From Alteromonas sp. a30 (GTDB lineage Bacteria; Pseudomonadota; Gammaproteobacteria; Enterobacterales; Alteromonadaceae), in NCBI RefSeq assembly GCF_026788005.1, contig NZ_JABEPE010000003.1, positions 62,001-126,000 on the forward strand: a stretch of DNA of 64,000 bases. The letters run 5' to 3'. This document shows positions 49,364-58,484 of this stretch, one piece after another. Position numbers and translations under genes: made by a program. Below the pieces are notes generated by a model, which searched no databases, had not been told where the DNA came from, and saw only the letters and a list, made by a program, of their open reading frames with translations. Within the stretch, counting starts at the first letter, position 1; every line of letters begins with the position of its first letter.

Positions 49364-50266
49364 TTAGGCCGCAGTCGGCTTACTCCAATATTGCCTTCCT
49401 AAAATCACGATAAATATACCGCCCAAGATAAGTAAAGAAGCGGTGACTAAGCGCATAGATAGCACTTCTTGAGCAAAAATAACGCCTCCAAAAGCAGCAA
49501 TAACGGGTACGAAAAGCTGCACCACCGCAGCTTGAACCGCTGACAATCCCCGTAGTGCCATGTACCAAATGGTATAACCAACCCCGGAAGTTACTGCGCC
49601 GGAAAGTATCGCTAATATGATCCCTTCTAAGGAGAGATACGCATCAAACAACGTGACAGCAGCCAGCATCATTACCAGAGGAATGCAGCGAATAAAATTG
49701 TAGGCTGTATCGGCTAAGGGATGACCAGAGCCTCGCCCTAAAAGCGAGTAGAACCCCCAAGCCACACCCGCAATGGACATGAGTATAAACCCGGGGATAG
49801 CTGGCATTGCCGCTCCGGGCAACATTAGGTAAATAAACCCCAAAATCGACACCAATACACCAAGTTGTTCGGTAATATGCAATTTATGCCCTTGTATCAT
49901 CCCAGATAAAATCATGGTTATTTGTACCGAGGCAAATAAAATCAGCGCGCCCGTTCCCGTATCCAATGAGATATACGCATAGGAAAAACCGACTGCGTAT
50001 ACGAAAAGCAAGATTGCTGCTCTCCAACTTCCTCGGTGTGATTCCGATGGCTCAGCATTGCTTATTTCCTGAGACAATTGATGACGTCGGCGAGAATACC
50101 GTTGAGACAATTGGAGTAGCAAACCCAACACACATGCACCAGACACCAAACGAATACTGGTAAAACTCCCTGCATCAACCACGGCCTCTCCTAGCGCCAA
50201 ACGACACAATACCGAATTCCCAGCAAACGCGATAAGCGCCAGCAATGTGTAAAAGGCAATTTTCAT
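49364..50266 (-). CDS. EamA/DMT-family transporter
   Basis: A 300-residue inner membrane protein with about ten hydrophobic helices arranged as two EamA repeats. Landmarks are AFAGNSVLCRLALGE, LILFASVQITMILSG, GFYSLLGRG, SGVGYTIWYMALRGLSAVQAAVVQL and VPVIAAFGGVIFAQEVLS. DMT members export metabolites such as amino acids or drugs, and the substrate here is unknown. It lies within the sugar locus but shows no operator, so a link is not claimed. It starts 18 bases after the charged-repeat gene on the same strand. Confidence 0.87.
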   Translation of the reverse strand: MKIAFYTLLALIAFAGNSVLCRLALGEAVVDAGSFTSIRLVSGACVLGLLLQLSQRYSRRRHQLSQEISNAEPSESHRGSWRAAILLFVYAVGFSYAYISLDTGTGALILFASVQITMILSGMIQGHKLHITEQLGVLVSILGFIYLMLPGAAMPAIPGFILMSIAGVAWGFYSLLGRGSGHPLADTAYNFIRCIPLVMMLAAVTLFDAYLSLEGIILAILSGAVTSGVGYTIWYMALRGLSAVQAAVVQLFVPVIAAFGGVIFAQEVLSMRLVTASLLILGGIFIVILGRQYWSKPTAA

Positions 50267-50284
50267 AGATAGGAGGCTTTCCGA

Positions 50285-50935
50285 TTAGTTGGGCTCATCC
50301 TTGTTACGCTTACGCTCTTTTTTCGAACGTTGTTCCCGCGCTTCTTTTCGAGCTTCGCGCTCGTCTTCCCGTTCAGCTCGCTCTTGTTCACGCGCCTCCT
50401 CTCGAGCTTCACGCTTATCTTCGCGTTCAGCTCGCTCTTGCTCACGCGCCTCTTTTCGGGCTTCGCGCTTATCCTTGCGTTCAGTTCGCTCTTGTTCACG
50501 CGCTTCCTCTCGCGCTTCACGCTTAGCTTCAAAGGCTTTTCTTTCCTGCCAATTCTCGGCCTTACGTTTTTCCCTTTCAATACTTCTTGCTTCACGCTCT
50601 CGTTGGCTTTTTTCCTTTCTTAACTCGCGCTCTTCTTCTCGCAGTTTTTCCCTTTCTTCACGCTTAACCGCTCTTGCCTCACGCTCTTGATCGAATATTT
50701 CATTGCTGCGCTCACGCTTCAATGCTCTATCTTCTCTTTGCTGTTCCCTTTCTAATTTCGCTGATTCCATTTTTCTCTCACGCTCAACAGCCCTGAGAGA
50801 CCTTTCTGTTTGCACTTGCTCATTGTCTTGCTGTTTGGCCCAAAGCCCCGAAGACACACCGGCACTTGTCAGAGCAAAAAGCATCGAAATACACACTGTG
50901 TTTGAAATTTTACTCACTTTCTTATCTCCGCTCAT
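50285..50935 (-). CDS. Secreted charged single-helix repeat protein
   Basis: A 216-residue protein of unknown role. A hydrophobic stretch (about residues 15-32, ISMLFALTSAGVSSGLWA) looks like a signal peptide. The rest, about 180 residues, is almost entirely Glu, Arg, Lys, Ala and Gln with no proline until the last residues. Near the C-terminus an 18-residue unit (REAREEAREQERAERED) repeats about 3.6 times. Eighteen residues equal five helical turns, so the charge pattern predicts a stable single alpha-helix spanning the periplasm. The gene precedes the DMT exporter. It may have been copied by slippage; the start is supported by AGGGAC. Confidence 0.7.
   Translation of the reverse strand: MSGDKKVSKISNTVCISMLFALTSAGVSSGLWAKQQDNEQVQTERSLRAVERERKMESAKLEREQQREDRALKRERSNEIFDQEREARAVKREEREKLREEERELRKEKSQREREARSIEREKRKAENWQERKAFEAKREAREEAREQERTERKDKREARKEAREQERAEREDKREAREEAREQERAEREDEREARKEAREQRSKKERKRNKDEPN
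50335..50525. repeat. 54-base tandem repeat inside the charged-helix gene
   Basis: About 3.5 copies of a 54-base unit, for example starting with GTTCAGCTCGCTCTTG on the plus strand at 50371, 50425 and, with a base change, 50479. The copies are nearly identical, and the unit is a multiple of three, so copy-number change would keep the frame. Confidence 0.85.
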
Positions 50936-51290
50936 GAATGTCCCTGTCTATATTAGACTATTATTCACCAAATCGATGTTTATTTATTCTTATCAAACAA
51001 TTACAGAAGCAAAGAGTCGTATTCTAACCCCTCATATTTTGATGCCTTAAAGCACAATCCAATGCATTGGAATCACTTTCGCCCGCGCAGACTAAACTCA
51101 TTCAAAGTGTGTACCCATTCTGCGCAACTAAGCCACTCCCGGTTTGAGAGCGTTATCAAGGTGGAGATTACCGAAAGGGAAGTGTGTTTAAGATTGTTGA
51201 CTTGAAAAAGAATGATCAGGTTTCTGTCGTCATCGAGGATATTAATTGCAACAAAGTGCTCATTGCTTTGAGATTCCTCCTGAAAACAAT
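50936..51290. other. Intergenic stretch with a possible gene relic
   Basis: No complete gene is seen. One plus-strand frame is open from 51043 to 51144 and, after a single TGA, from 51148 to 51327. The second part reads protein-like (YQGGDYRKGSVFKIVDL, then VSVVIEDINCNKVLIALR) but has no suitable start codon. It could be a decayed fragment or chance. Confidence 0.3.
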
Positions 51291-51311
51291 AGGAGCGAAT
51301 AACTCGCTCCT
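51291..51311 (-). terminator. Terminator of the GH65-pgmB operon
   Basis: AGGAGCGA / TCGCTCCT forms an 8-base-pair stem with a five-base loop, followed on the minus strand by ATTGTTTTC. It lies just past the pgmB stop codon. Confidence 0.65.
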
Positions 51312-51319
51312 GTCGTGTA

Positions 51320-51985
51320 TTACTTATTAAGCCATTGCGTAATCAAGGCAGGAGTAATATCACCTGTACGCGCGACTATTGTATCCGCTTGAGTCAGAGT
51401 ATCAGCGCTTCCTACACCGATTGCAGGCATATTTGCCGCTTTAATTGCGGTCACACCGGCTTGAGAGTCCTCAATGCCAATACATTGTTCCGGTGGAACA
51501 GACAAGGCACTCGCAACGGTTAAGAATATCTCTGGATCTGGTTTGGTGTTTTTGATTTTTGCTGCATCAGCAACAAATTCGAACTCATCTAATAAGCCGA
51601 TACGTGTTAATACAAACTCTGCATTTTTACTGACCGAGGCAACGCCAAGCCCAAAGCCTTCTGCTTTTAGTCCCTGAATCAAGGTATTAACACCGGGAAA
51701 CACATCATCTGGTGTCATTTCAGCAATTAGCGACTGATAATGTGTATTCTTTTGCTCAGCTAGCGCGAATACTTCTGCATCGGTAAACGTCATATCGCTA
51801 CGCGACAAAATCATTTCCAGCGAACGCATTCTATCGATGCCTTTCAACGCTTCATTTTCCGCTTCACCAAACTCAACTCCGACTTGGTGCGCGATTTTCT
51901 GCCACGCGATAAAATGGAAGTGCGCAGTATCTGTTAACACACCATCCAAATCGAAAATCACAGCATTTCTTGGCTCTGAACTCAT
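51320..51985 (-). CDS. pgmB: Beta-phosphoglucomutase
   Basis: Converts beta-glucose 1-phosphate to glucose 6-phosphate. This 221-residue HAD-family enzyme has the nucleophile pair D12/D14 in FDLDGVLTDTAHFHF, the cap-domain helix with GIDRMRSLEMIL and the late blocks KPDPEIFL and GIEDSQAGVTAIKAA. HAD phosphatases often have similar motifs, but the DTAHFHFIAW and RMRSLE segments are specific to the mutase. Its start overlaps the GH65 stop by one base, so the phosphorylase product is handed to it directly. Confidence 0.93.
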   Translation of the reverse strand: MSSEPRNAVIFDLDGVLTDTAHFHFIAWQKIAHQVGVEFGEAENEALKGIDRMRSLEMILSRSDMTFTDAEVFALAEQKNTHYQSLIAEMTPDDVFPGVNTLIQGLKAEGFGLGVASVSKNAEFVLTRIGLLDEFEFVADAAKIKNTKPDPEIFLTVASALSVPPEQCIGIEDSQAGVTAIKAANMPAIGVGSADTLTQADTIVARTGDITPALITQWLNK

Positions 51986-54297
51986 TATGCAGCTCCCGAT
52001 TGAGTCAATTGAATACAGGTTACTTCGCCTTTACTGAGCGTCAAAGGTTGCTCAAAACAGTAGACAGTCAGTGATTCCCCTTCTTGTGGCGCACTTTCTA
52101 ACGTTAAGCTTAATTGCGTAGCATCTAACACAATATGCAAACTGGCACCGTGGTATTGAACCACCTGTGAAATGCTGCGCCAACCTTGCGGTAATTTAGG
52201 CGACAAGCTTAGTCCCGTTGTCCGCAACCTCAAGCCAAGGAATCCGAAAACGATACAGCTCCATGCCCCCGCCATACAGGCCGTATGTACTCCGTATTCG
52301 GTATTGTGATGCAGGTTATCGAGATCCATTCGAGCAGAATCACCAAAATAATCACACGCTTTTTTCATGTCCCCCACTTCTGCATACAACATGCTATGAA
52401 TGCACGAGGAAAGCGTTGAGTCATGAGTGGTGAGCGGCTCGTAATAAGCAAGATTGCTGCGTTTTTGTTGCTCGGTAAAATCATCGTCCCCCAAGAACAT
52501 CGCTAAAATAACATCCGCTTGCTTAAGCACCTGATGCCGATAAATCACCAAGGGATGGTAGTGCAATAACAGTGGCATTTTCTCTTTCGGTTGATTCACT
52601 AAATCCCATATTTTTTTCTGGAAAAAGCTATCATCTTGCGGGTGCGCTTGCTTGTTCTCATCAAATGGTAAATACATTTTCTCGGCAATACGTTCCCATA
52701 AGGCAAGCTCTTGCTCACTGACACCGAATGCGGTTTCAATATCTACCGCTTTGTCTTTCATTAGGAAAATGGCTTCTATAGCGAACAATAAATGCTGTTT
52801 CGCCATGTAGTTAGTGTAGAAATTGTTATTCACCACCGCAGTGTATTCGTCTGGACCAGTCACGCCATCAATGCAAAAGTCACCTTGCTGATTGAAATGC
52901 CCAAGCTGCGGCCATAAGCGTGCAGTCTCTACCAACAGTTCCGTGCCGTAATCGTGCAAGAACTGTAAATCACCTGTCGATCTAAAATAGGTACGAATAG
53001 CGAACGCCACGGCTGCATTTATGTGATATTGCGCCGTACTGGCAGGGAAAAAAGCGGAGCACTCTTCGCCGCTTATGGTTCGCCAAGCAAACAAAGCGCC
53101 ATCGTCATGCGACATTTGCCTTGCTCGCTCTTTGGCTTTATCCAACGTGTGATAACGATACATAATCAAACTACGAGCAATGTCCGGTGCCGTAAGCGCG
53201 AAAAATGGCACCACGTAAATTTCAGTATCCCAAAAATAGTGACCATCGTACCCGGGACCAGACAACCCTTTTGCGGCAATTGCCGAAGTGCCATTTCGTC
53301 CTGCGGACTGAAACAACTGGAACATACTGAAAATCAAACCTTGTTGCAGTGCTTGGGAGTCATCTTGCAATTGCACTTCAATTTGCGCTTGCGTCCAAAA
53401 TGCCGCTAACTCAGCAACATGATGTTCTTTGTGTTGCGCAAACGTTAATGACGAAATACGCGATGCGTCCTGTGCTTGTTGCAATTTTAATTCAGCGACA
53501 TGATCGCCGGCATGAAACAAAGCAAAACGCGTAAACGTCAGCGTGTCACCTTCATTTAGGTGATGCTGAGATTTTTCAGCAAGTGTTACTGGCACATCTG
53601 ATTTTTCATGATCTAACGTATCAATGCAGGTAGTTATCACCTGTGCATTTACACCCTTTGCTTTGTGAACAGAACAAGCAAACCCCGCTTCAATGGAGGT
53701 TTCTATTTCGCTTAAAGTATCGGTGATAGAAAGCTCACCCGCCCTTGGGTCATCGGGCTCAGTCACCGAACCATACTGCGCATCACTGTTTGGTAAAAGA
53801 GTAACTTGTGCTTCGCCTTCAAGCGCAATGACACGCACTTGAATGCATAATAAATTCGGTTCTTTAGCACTAACAAAGCGTTGATATTGAATTTCACACT
53901 TTGCCCCCTGCTGTGTTTCAATCACTTTATTACGCTGTAACACGCCGGTACGCATATTGAGTAAACGCGAGTGGCGAATAACCTGTTTGGCTTCACTTAC
54001 ATCGACTTCAATGCGCTTTACATTGGGGACTTGCAACAATTGGTCGTTATGGGTTGCAAACGCATACGCACTTTCACCGTAAGGAATGGGAGACTTGCTA
54101 TAGCAACCGTTTAAATAAATCCCTTCGCATGTTAAGCCAGCTTGTCGCCAACCTTCTTCCGGCGTCCCTCTGATTCCAATAAACCCATTGCCTTGGGAAA
54201 ACAAGGTTTCAGATAAGCGCAAATTACCCACTTCCTGCATATTTTCCGACAATAGCCAAGGCGACATGTCTGTACTGTCATTTATGTTTAAAGTCAC
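51985..54297 (-). CDS. GH65 family disaccharide phosphorylase (maltose phosphorylase-like)
   Basis: A 770-residue glycoside hydrolase family 65 enzyme. It splits an alpha-glucosyl disaccharide with phosphate, giving beta-glucose 1-phosphate and the acceptor sugar. The N-terminal beta-sandwich (about residues 1-270) contains GNGFIGIRGTPEEGW. The (alpha/alpha)6 barrel has GHYFWDTEIYVVPFF, and the catalytic acid E484 is in DGVTGPDEYT. The phosphate-site region is VHTACMAGAW. It is adjacent to pgmB, and phosphorylase plus mutase is the normal pair. Maltose is the likeliest substrate, but kojibiose, nigerose or trehalose variants cannot be excluded by eye. A LacI-type operator lies 61 bases upstream. 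Confidence 0.9.
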   Translation of the reverse strand: MTLNINDSTDMSPWLLSENMQEVGNLRLSETLFSQGNGFIGIRGTPEEGWRQAGLTCEGIYLNGCYSKSPIPYGESAYAFATHNDQLLQVPNVKRIEVDVSEAKQVIRHSRLLNMRTGVLQRNKVIETQQGAKCEIQYQRFVSAKEPNLLCIQVRVIALEGEAQVTLLPNSDAQYGSVTEPDDPRAGELSITDTLSEIETSIEAGFACSVHKAKGVNAQVITTCIDTLDHEKSDVPVTLAEKSQHHLNEGDTLTFTRFALFHAGDHVAELKLQQAQDASRISSLTFAQHKEHHVAELAAFWTQAQIEVQLQDDSQALQQGLIFSMFQLFQSAGRNGTSAIAAKGLSGPGYDGHYFWDTEIYVVPFFALTAPDIARSLIMYRYHTLDKAKERARQMSHDDGALFAWRTISGEECSAFFPASTAQYHINAAVAFAIRTYFRSTGDLQFLHDYGTELLVETARLWPQLGHFNQQGDFCIDGVTGPDEYTAVVNNNFYTNYMAKQHLLFAIEAIFLMKDKAVDIETAFGVSEQELALWERIAEKMYLPFDENKQAHPQDDSFFQKKIWDLVNQPKEKMPLLLHYHPLVIYRHQVLKQADVILAMFLGDDDFTEQQKRSNLAYYEPLTTHDSTLSSCIHSMLYAEVGDMKKACDYFGDSARMDLDNLHHNTEYGVHTACMAGAWSCIVFGFLGLRLRTTGLSLSPKLPQGWRSISQVVQYHGASLHIVLDATQLSLTLESAPQEGESLTVYCFEQPLTLSKGEVTCIQLTQSGAA

Positions 54298-54357
54298 TAC
54301 GACACACTCAATTTCAACGAATCTTATTTTAAATTAATACTTGATAAGCACCCTTTT

Positions 54358-54371
54358 TGCAATCGTTTGCA
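54358..54371. promoter_or_regulatory. LacI-family operator O3
   Basis: TGCAATCGTTTGCA, identical to O1, lies about midway between the divergent GH65 and MFS genes. One bound repressor could control both. Confidence 0.8.
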
Positions 54372-54437
54372 TAAATTTAATGTTCATGCCAAAATCGGTT
54401 AAAGTGAAACGAAATATACACGCCATATTGAGGCTTT

Positions 54438-55727
54438 ATGGAAAACGCGCAATACGTACAAAATAAACACGAAACTCAAATTGATAAACTCAGAGTTATG
54501 GCGATCCTAATCAGCTCTTATGTGCTATTTGCGATTTTATTGAATAGTGTCGGTACGGTTATATTGCAATCCATTTCCAGCTTTGGTGTCAGTAAAACCA
54601 ACGCCAGTGTATTAGAAGGCTTTAAAGATATTCCCATTGCCATTGTTTCGTTTTTTGTTGCCGCCTATTTACCTCGTTTTGGCTTTAAACGCGCGATGCT
54701 CACAAGTACGTTATTAGTCACCGTGGGTAGTCTGCTCATGCCACTGCTCAGTAACTTCTTCATGAGTAAAATGTTATTCCTAATAGTTGGGGCAAGCTTT
54801 GCACTGATTAAAATTTCTGTGTATGCGTTAATAGGAAGGGTTTCCGACAACCAACAAGCTCACGCATCAAACATGAATATTGTAGAAGGCTGTTTCATGG
54901 TGGGGGTGTTAGCAGGTTATTGGTTGTTTTCCGCGTTTATCGACCCTACCCAGCCAGAGTCTTATTCTTGGCTAAATGTATATTGGCTCATCGCTTTTTT
55001 AGGGGCAGCTAACTTGTTGCTTATCGTGTTCACTCATGTTCCAGAAGTGAAACACCTCATCCAATCGGAAAGCCCACAAGCGCAATTCGCCGGCATGTTA
55101 AAGCTAGTTTGGCTACCTTTTGTCGTGATGTTCATCATTTGCGCATTCTTTTATGTATTGGTGGAACAAGGGATCGGAACTTGGCTCCCCACCTTTAACA
55201 GTGAGGTGTTGAATCTGGCAAACCACATTAGTGTACAAGTCACCAGTATTTTTGCCGCATGCCTTGCTGCAGGACGCTTACTTGCGGGTTATGTTCTTCG
55301 AAAAATGCATTGGTTTAACTTTTTGGTGTTGAGCTTGTTTTTAATTGCTGCACTGATTCTTATCGCCATTCCTCTGGCTAATTCTGGCGTATCTAGTGTG
55401 CAGATTCAGTCGTGGTCCGATGTACCAATCGCAGCCTTTGTTTTACCTTTGGTGGGGCTGTTCATGGCCCCGATTTATCCTGCCATTAATTCTGTTGTCT
55501 TAAGTGCATTACCATCACAACAACATGCATCTATGACGGGGCTCATAGTAGTTTTCTCAGCACTAGGAGGCACATTTGGCAGCTTAGTAACGGGAGCTAT
55601 TTTTGAATACTTTAGTGGGCAAACCGCGTTCTATTTTATGTTAGTTCCCATTGCGATTCTGACCATTGCCTTGTTCCTTTATAAGCGTTTATTGACCTCT
55701 GCGCCTATCACTGAAGCTACCGCTTAA
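54438..55727 (+). CDS. MFS sugar transporter
   Basis: A 429-residue inner membrane transporter with about 12 hydrophobic segments. The first helix contains MAILISSYVLFAILLNSVGT, and the central loop after helix 6 carries PEVKHLIQSE. Its pattern fits the FucP/glucose-galactose (FGHS) branch of the major facilitator family, but the exact sugar is not recognisable. Divergent from the GH65 gene with an operator between, it probably carries the disaccharide into the cytoplasm for phosphorolysis after TonB-driven uptake into the periplasm. Confidence 0.85.
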   Translation: MENAQYVQNKHETQIDKLRVMAILISSYVLFAILLNSVGTVILQSISSFGVSKTNASVLEGFKDIPIAIVSFFVAAYLPRFGFKRAMLTSTLLVTVGSLLMPLLSNFFMSKMLFLIVGASFALIKISVYALIGRVSDNQQAHASNMNIVEGCFMVGVLAGYWLFSAFIDPTQPESYSWLNVYWLIAFLGAANLLLIVFTHVPEVKHLIQSESPQAQFAGMLKLVWLPFVVMFIICAFFYVLVEQGIGTWLPTFNSEVLNLANHISVQVTSIFAACLAAGRLLAGYVLRKMHWFNFLVLSLFLIAALILIAIPLANSGVSSVQIQSWSDVPIAAFVLPLVGLFMAPIYPAINSVVLSALPSQQHASMTGLIVVFSALGGTFGSLVTGAIFEYFSGQTAFYFMLVPIAILTIALFLYKRLLTSAPITEATA

Positions 55728-55754
55728 ATTGGCAGTACGCTAGGACTGAGTGAA

Positions 55755-55778
55755 AAAGCCAGCTTATTCGCTGGCTTT
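55755..55778. terminator. Bidirectional terminator after the MFS gene
   Basis: AAAGCCAGC / GCTGGCTTT with a six-base loop. On the minus strand TTTTTC follows and on the plus strand TTTGTTG. It lies between convergent genes. Confidence 0.75.
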
Positions 55779-55808
55779 GTTGTACATAAAATGCGCTTTG
55801 CCTTCCTA

Positions 55809-56471
55809 TTACTTCACTTGCGTGGCCAACGTATCGTTGTGACCGACAAGGTAACGTCTTAAGTGGAAGCCAATGTCTGAGCGAGCGGCAAACCCTGCGT
55901 CTTTCGCAGCCTTTTCAAACGCTTCTGCGGGCAAGTCAGGGTTAGCTGCGAACGCTTGCATGTCCTTGTAGAATCCGACAGAAAAATTATCGTAATCACT
56001 ACCAAAACGAGTCACAAAAATAATGTTCGCTTTACGCTGCGTTTTCACTAAGTAATCATTTTCCATATGACGTTCTTCCAATAACGCTTGATGTTTACCG
56101 GCTGCGGCTCTGAACATTTCTATATGAAACAAGCCTGCATCATCTGCCTTTTGTTTCACTGCTTTCCAATTAGCACCCGTTTGCGCAATGAAATCATGTT
56201 GGAAGTCGGCTAATGAATCGTAGCGATGAGGCTTAGGTAACGTTTCGCTTGCAGGTGAAAGTAACATTAAGTCCCAATGATCACCTTGACTGTGGCGCAT
56301 AATCACTATGTTGCCGTTTTGTTTACGCTTTTGGTGTTTCACTTCATCAATTAAAGAGGGAAGGTTTCCTGGCGCCGCTCTTAACAAAGTAACTTGATAG
56401 AGGTTATCCGCAAAAGCGCTTGTTTGAATGAGTAATGCGCCAAGCGCCAAAATTGAATATATGAATTTCAT
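55809..56471 (-). CDS. Periplasmic protein with tandem dimeric alpha/beta-barrel-like domains
   Basis: A 220-residue secreted protein. The start is placed at ATG 56471, which gives a clear signal peptide (MKFIYSILALGALLIQTSAFA). The mature part has two similar halves, LYQVTLLRAAPGNLPSLIDEV and FHIEMFRAAAGKHQALLEER, each followed by a helix and a strand. This resembles NIPSNAP or other dimeric ferredoxin-like barrels. No catalytic residues are recognised, so no function is given. An upstream reading adds 17 residues without a binding site. It is transcribed alone, after the accBC terminator. Confidence 0.6.
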   Translation of the reverse strand: MKFIYSILALGALLIQTSAFADNLYQVTLLRAAPGNLPSLIDEVKHQKRKQNGNIVIMRHSQGDHWDLMLLSPASETLPKPHRYDSLADFQHDFIAQTGANWKAVKQKADDAGLFHIEMFRAAAGKHQALLEERHMENDYLVKTQRKANIIFVTRFGSDYDNFSVGFYKDMQAFAANPDLPAEAFEKAAKDAGFAARSDIGFHLRRYLVGHNDTLATQVK

Positions 56472-56569
56472 AAGTATCACTCTTAGTCCAAAATAAATCG
56501 GATAACTGAATTCACAGCTCAAACAAACAGATTATCCGGTTAAAAATCTCGGCAAGAGTATCACGCATA

Positions 56570-56599
56570 AAAAAACTGTGCACGAAGGCACAGTTTTTT
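56570..56599 (-). terminator. Intrinsic terminator of accBC
   Basis: A perfect 12-base-pair stem (AAAAAACTGTGC / GCACAGTTTTTT) with a six-base loop, 31 bases past the accC stop. The T-rich arm provides the U-run on the minus strand. Confidence 0.85.
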
Positions 56600-56629
56600 A
56601 AGTCAGTCTTTATATGACCAAATTAGAAG

Positions 56630-57976
56630 CTATTTTTCAGTTTCTAATTTCTTCTCTAAATAATGGATGTTGGTTCCACCATTACGGAAATTTTGGTCCG
56701 ACATAATGCGTTTTTGCAGTGGAATATTGGTCTTTATACCATCAACAACCAATTCATCTAATGCATGGCGCATACGTGCAATAGCGACGTCACGACTCTC
56801 ACCATAAGTGATAAGCTTACCGATCATTGAATCGTAGTAAGGTGGAACGGAGTAGCCAGAATAAATATGTGAATCCCAGCGAACACCTAAACCACCAGCA
56901 GGATGGAAATGGGTAATCTTTCCCGGAGAGGGAATGAAAGTTTGTGGGTCTTCTGCATTAATTCGACACTCAATTGCGTGACCACTAATACGAATTTCCG
57001 ATTGCTCAATAGATAAAGGCAAACCCGCAGCTACACGAAGCTGTTCTTTAATCAAATCCACACCGGTAATCATTTCGGTTACAGGATGCTCTACTTGAAT
57101 ACGCGTGTTCATTTCGATGAAATAGAATTCACCGTTTTCATACAAGAACTCGAATGTTCCGGCTCCACGATAGCCAATTTCAACACACGCATTACAACAG
57201 CGCTCACCGATACGAACACGCATTTCCGGTGTAATTCCCGGTGCAGGCGCTTCTTCTACCACTTTTTGGTGACGACGTTGCATAGAACAGTCACGCTCGG
57301 CTAAGTAGATAGCGCTACCTTGTCCATCGGATAGCACCTGAATCTCGATATGTCTTGGGTTTTCAAGGAATTTTTCCATGTAAACCACATCATTATTAAA
57401 GGCGGCCTTGGCTTCTGATTTCGTCGTAGCAATAGATTCAAGCAGTTCTTTTTCTTCACGAACCACTCGCATACCACGACCACCACCGCCACCAGCAGCT
57501 TTAATAATAATCGGATAACCAATACGTTTTGCGATAGTTTTATTAACGTCACCATCTGGTCCTAATGGGCCATCAGACCCAGGAACACATGGTACGCCGG
57601 CTTTACGCATCGCTTCGATAGCCGACACTTTATCGCCCATCAAGTTAATGGTTTCGGCTTTCGGTCCAATGAAAATGAAACCGCTCTTTTCCACTTGCTC
57701 AGCAAAATCTGCATTTTCCGATAAAAAGCCATAACCGGGGTGAATCGCAATAGAATTCGTGACTTCTGCCGCAGCAATAATCGCGGGAATGTTAAGGTAA
57801 CTCTCGGTTGCAGGTGCTCTACCAATACAGATTGACTCATCTGCTAATAGAACATGCTTAAGATCTCTATCCGCGGAGGAATGCACAGCTACGGTTTTTA
57901 TTCCAAGCTCTTTACAAGCCCGTAAAACCCGAAGTGCTATTTCACCACGGTTAGCAATTAAAACTTTATCTAACAT
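56630..57976 (-). CDS. accC: Acetyl-CoA carboxylase, biotin carboxylase subunit
   Basis: Carboxylates biotin on AccB using ATP and bicarbonate, the first half of malonyl-CoA formation. The 448-residue ATP-grasp protein has the start [20 protein letters not shown], the glycine-rich loop [14 protein letters not shown] (about residue 160), EAPAPG and the active-site block [18 protein letters not shown]. Length matches E. coli AccC (449). It starts 12 bases after accB and ends at a strong terminator. Confidence 0.98.
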   Translation of the reverse strand: MLDKVLIANRGEIALRVLRACKELGIKTVAVHSSADRDLKHVLLADESICIGRAPATESYLNIPAIIAAAEVTNSIAIHPGYGFLSENADFAEQVEKSGFIFIGPKAETINLMGDKVSAIEAMRKAGVPCVPGSDGPLGPDGDVNKTIAKRIGYPIIIKAAGGGGGRGMRVVREEKELLESIATTKSEAKAAFNNDVVYMEKFLENPRHIEIQVLSDGQGSAIYLAERDCSMQRRHQKVVEEAPAPGITPEMRVRIGERCCNACVEIGYRGAGTFEFLYENGEFYFIEMNTRIQVEHPVTEMITGVDLIKEQLRVAAGLPLSIEQSEIRISGHAIECRINAEDPQTFIPSPGKITHFHPAGGLGVRWDSHIYSGYSVPPYYDSMIGKLITYGESRDVAIARMRHALDELVVDGIKTNIPLQKRIMSDQNFRNGGTNIHYLEKKLETEK

Positions 57977-57988
57977 GTAACCACCCGG

Positions 57989-58450
57989 TTATTCGATGAC
58001 AAACAATGGCTGATCGAATTCAACAGGGTCTTGGTTATTGACTAAAATTTCTTTCACCACGCCCGCTTTATCAGATTCAATTTGGTTCATCATTTTCATT
58101 GCTTCAACGATGCATAAAGTGTCGCCGACATTCACGCGATCACCGACTTGAACAAACTCTTTTGCTCCAGGGGAGGAAGCACGGTAGAAAGTACCCACCA
58201 TTGGAGAGCGGACAATGTGGCCCGCAGGTTCCGCAGGAGCGCTTTCACCAGACTCAGCGGCTGGCGCAGCAGGTGCGGCTGGCGCTGGCGCCGGGGCCAT
58301 TTGAGGTTGCATAGCGACGGGAGCCGCCATTGTCGGTGCGGAACTATAGCGGTTAATGCGTACAGATTCTTCACCTTCAGTGATTTCTAACTCAGCGATG
58401 CCAGACTCTTCAACTAACTCGATGAGCTTTTTAATTTTTCTAATATCCAT
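57989..58450 (-). CDS. accB: Acetyl-CoA carboxylase biotin carboxyl carrier protein
   Basis: The biotin carrier of acetyl-CoA carboxylase. The 153-residue product has the N-terminal [18 protein letters not shown] helix and an Ala/Pro-rich hinge (residues 40-75). The C-terminal biotinyl domain carries K119 in the invariant EAMKM motif. In E. coli the N-terminal region also represses its own operon. It lies 34 bases downstream of aroQ and upstream of accC. Confidence 0.98.
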   Translation of the reverse strand: MDIRKIKKLIELVEESGIAELEITEGEESVRINRYSSAPTMAAPVAMQPQMAPAPAPAAPAAPAAESGESAPAEPAGHIVRSPMVGTFYRASSPGAKEFVQVGDRVNVGDTLCIVEAMKMMNQIESDKAGVVKEILVNNQDPVEFDQPLFVIE

Positions 58451-58484
58451 AAACTATTAACTCACATAAAAATTATTGTTTTAA

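Noticed and set aside
50335-50525. Tandem repeat considered as a CRISPR array
   Set aside because: The units are contiguous 54-base in-frame coding repeats without spacers.
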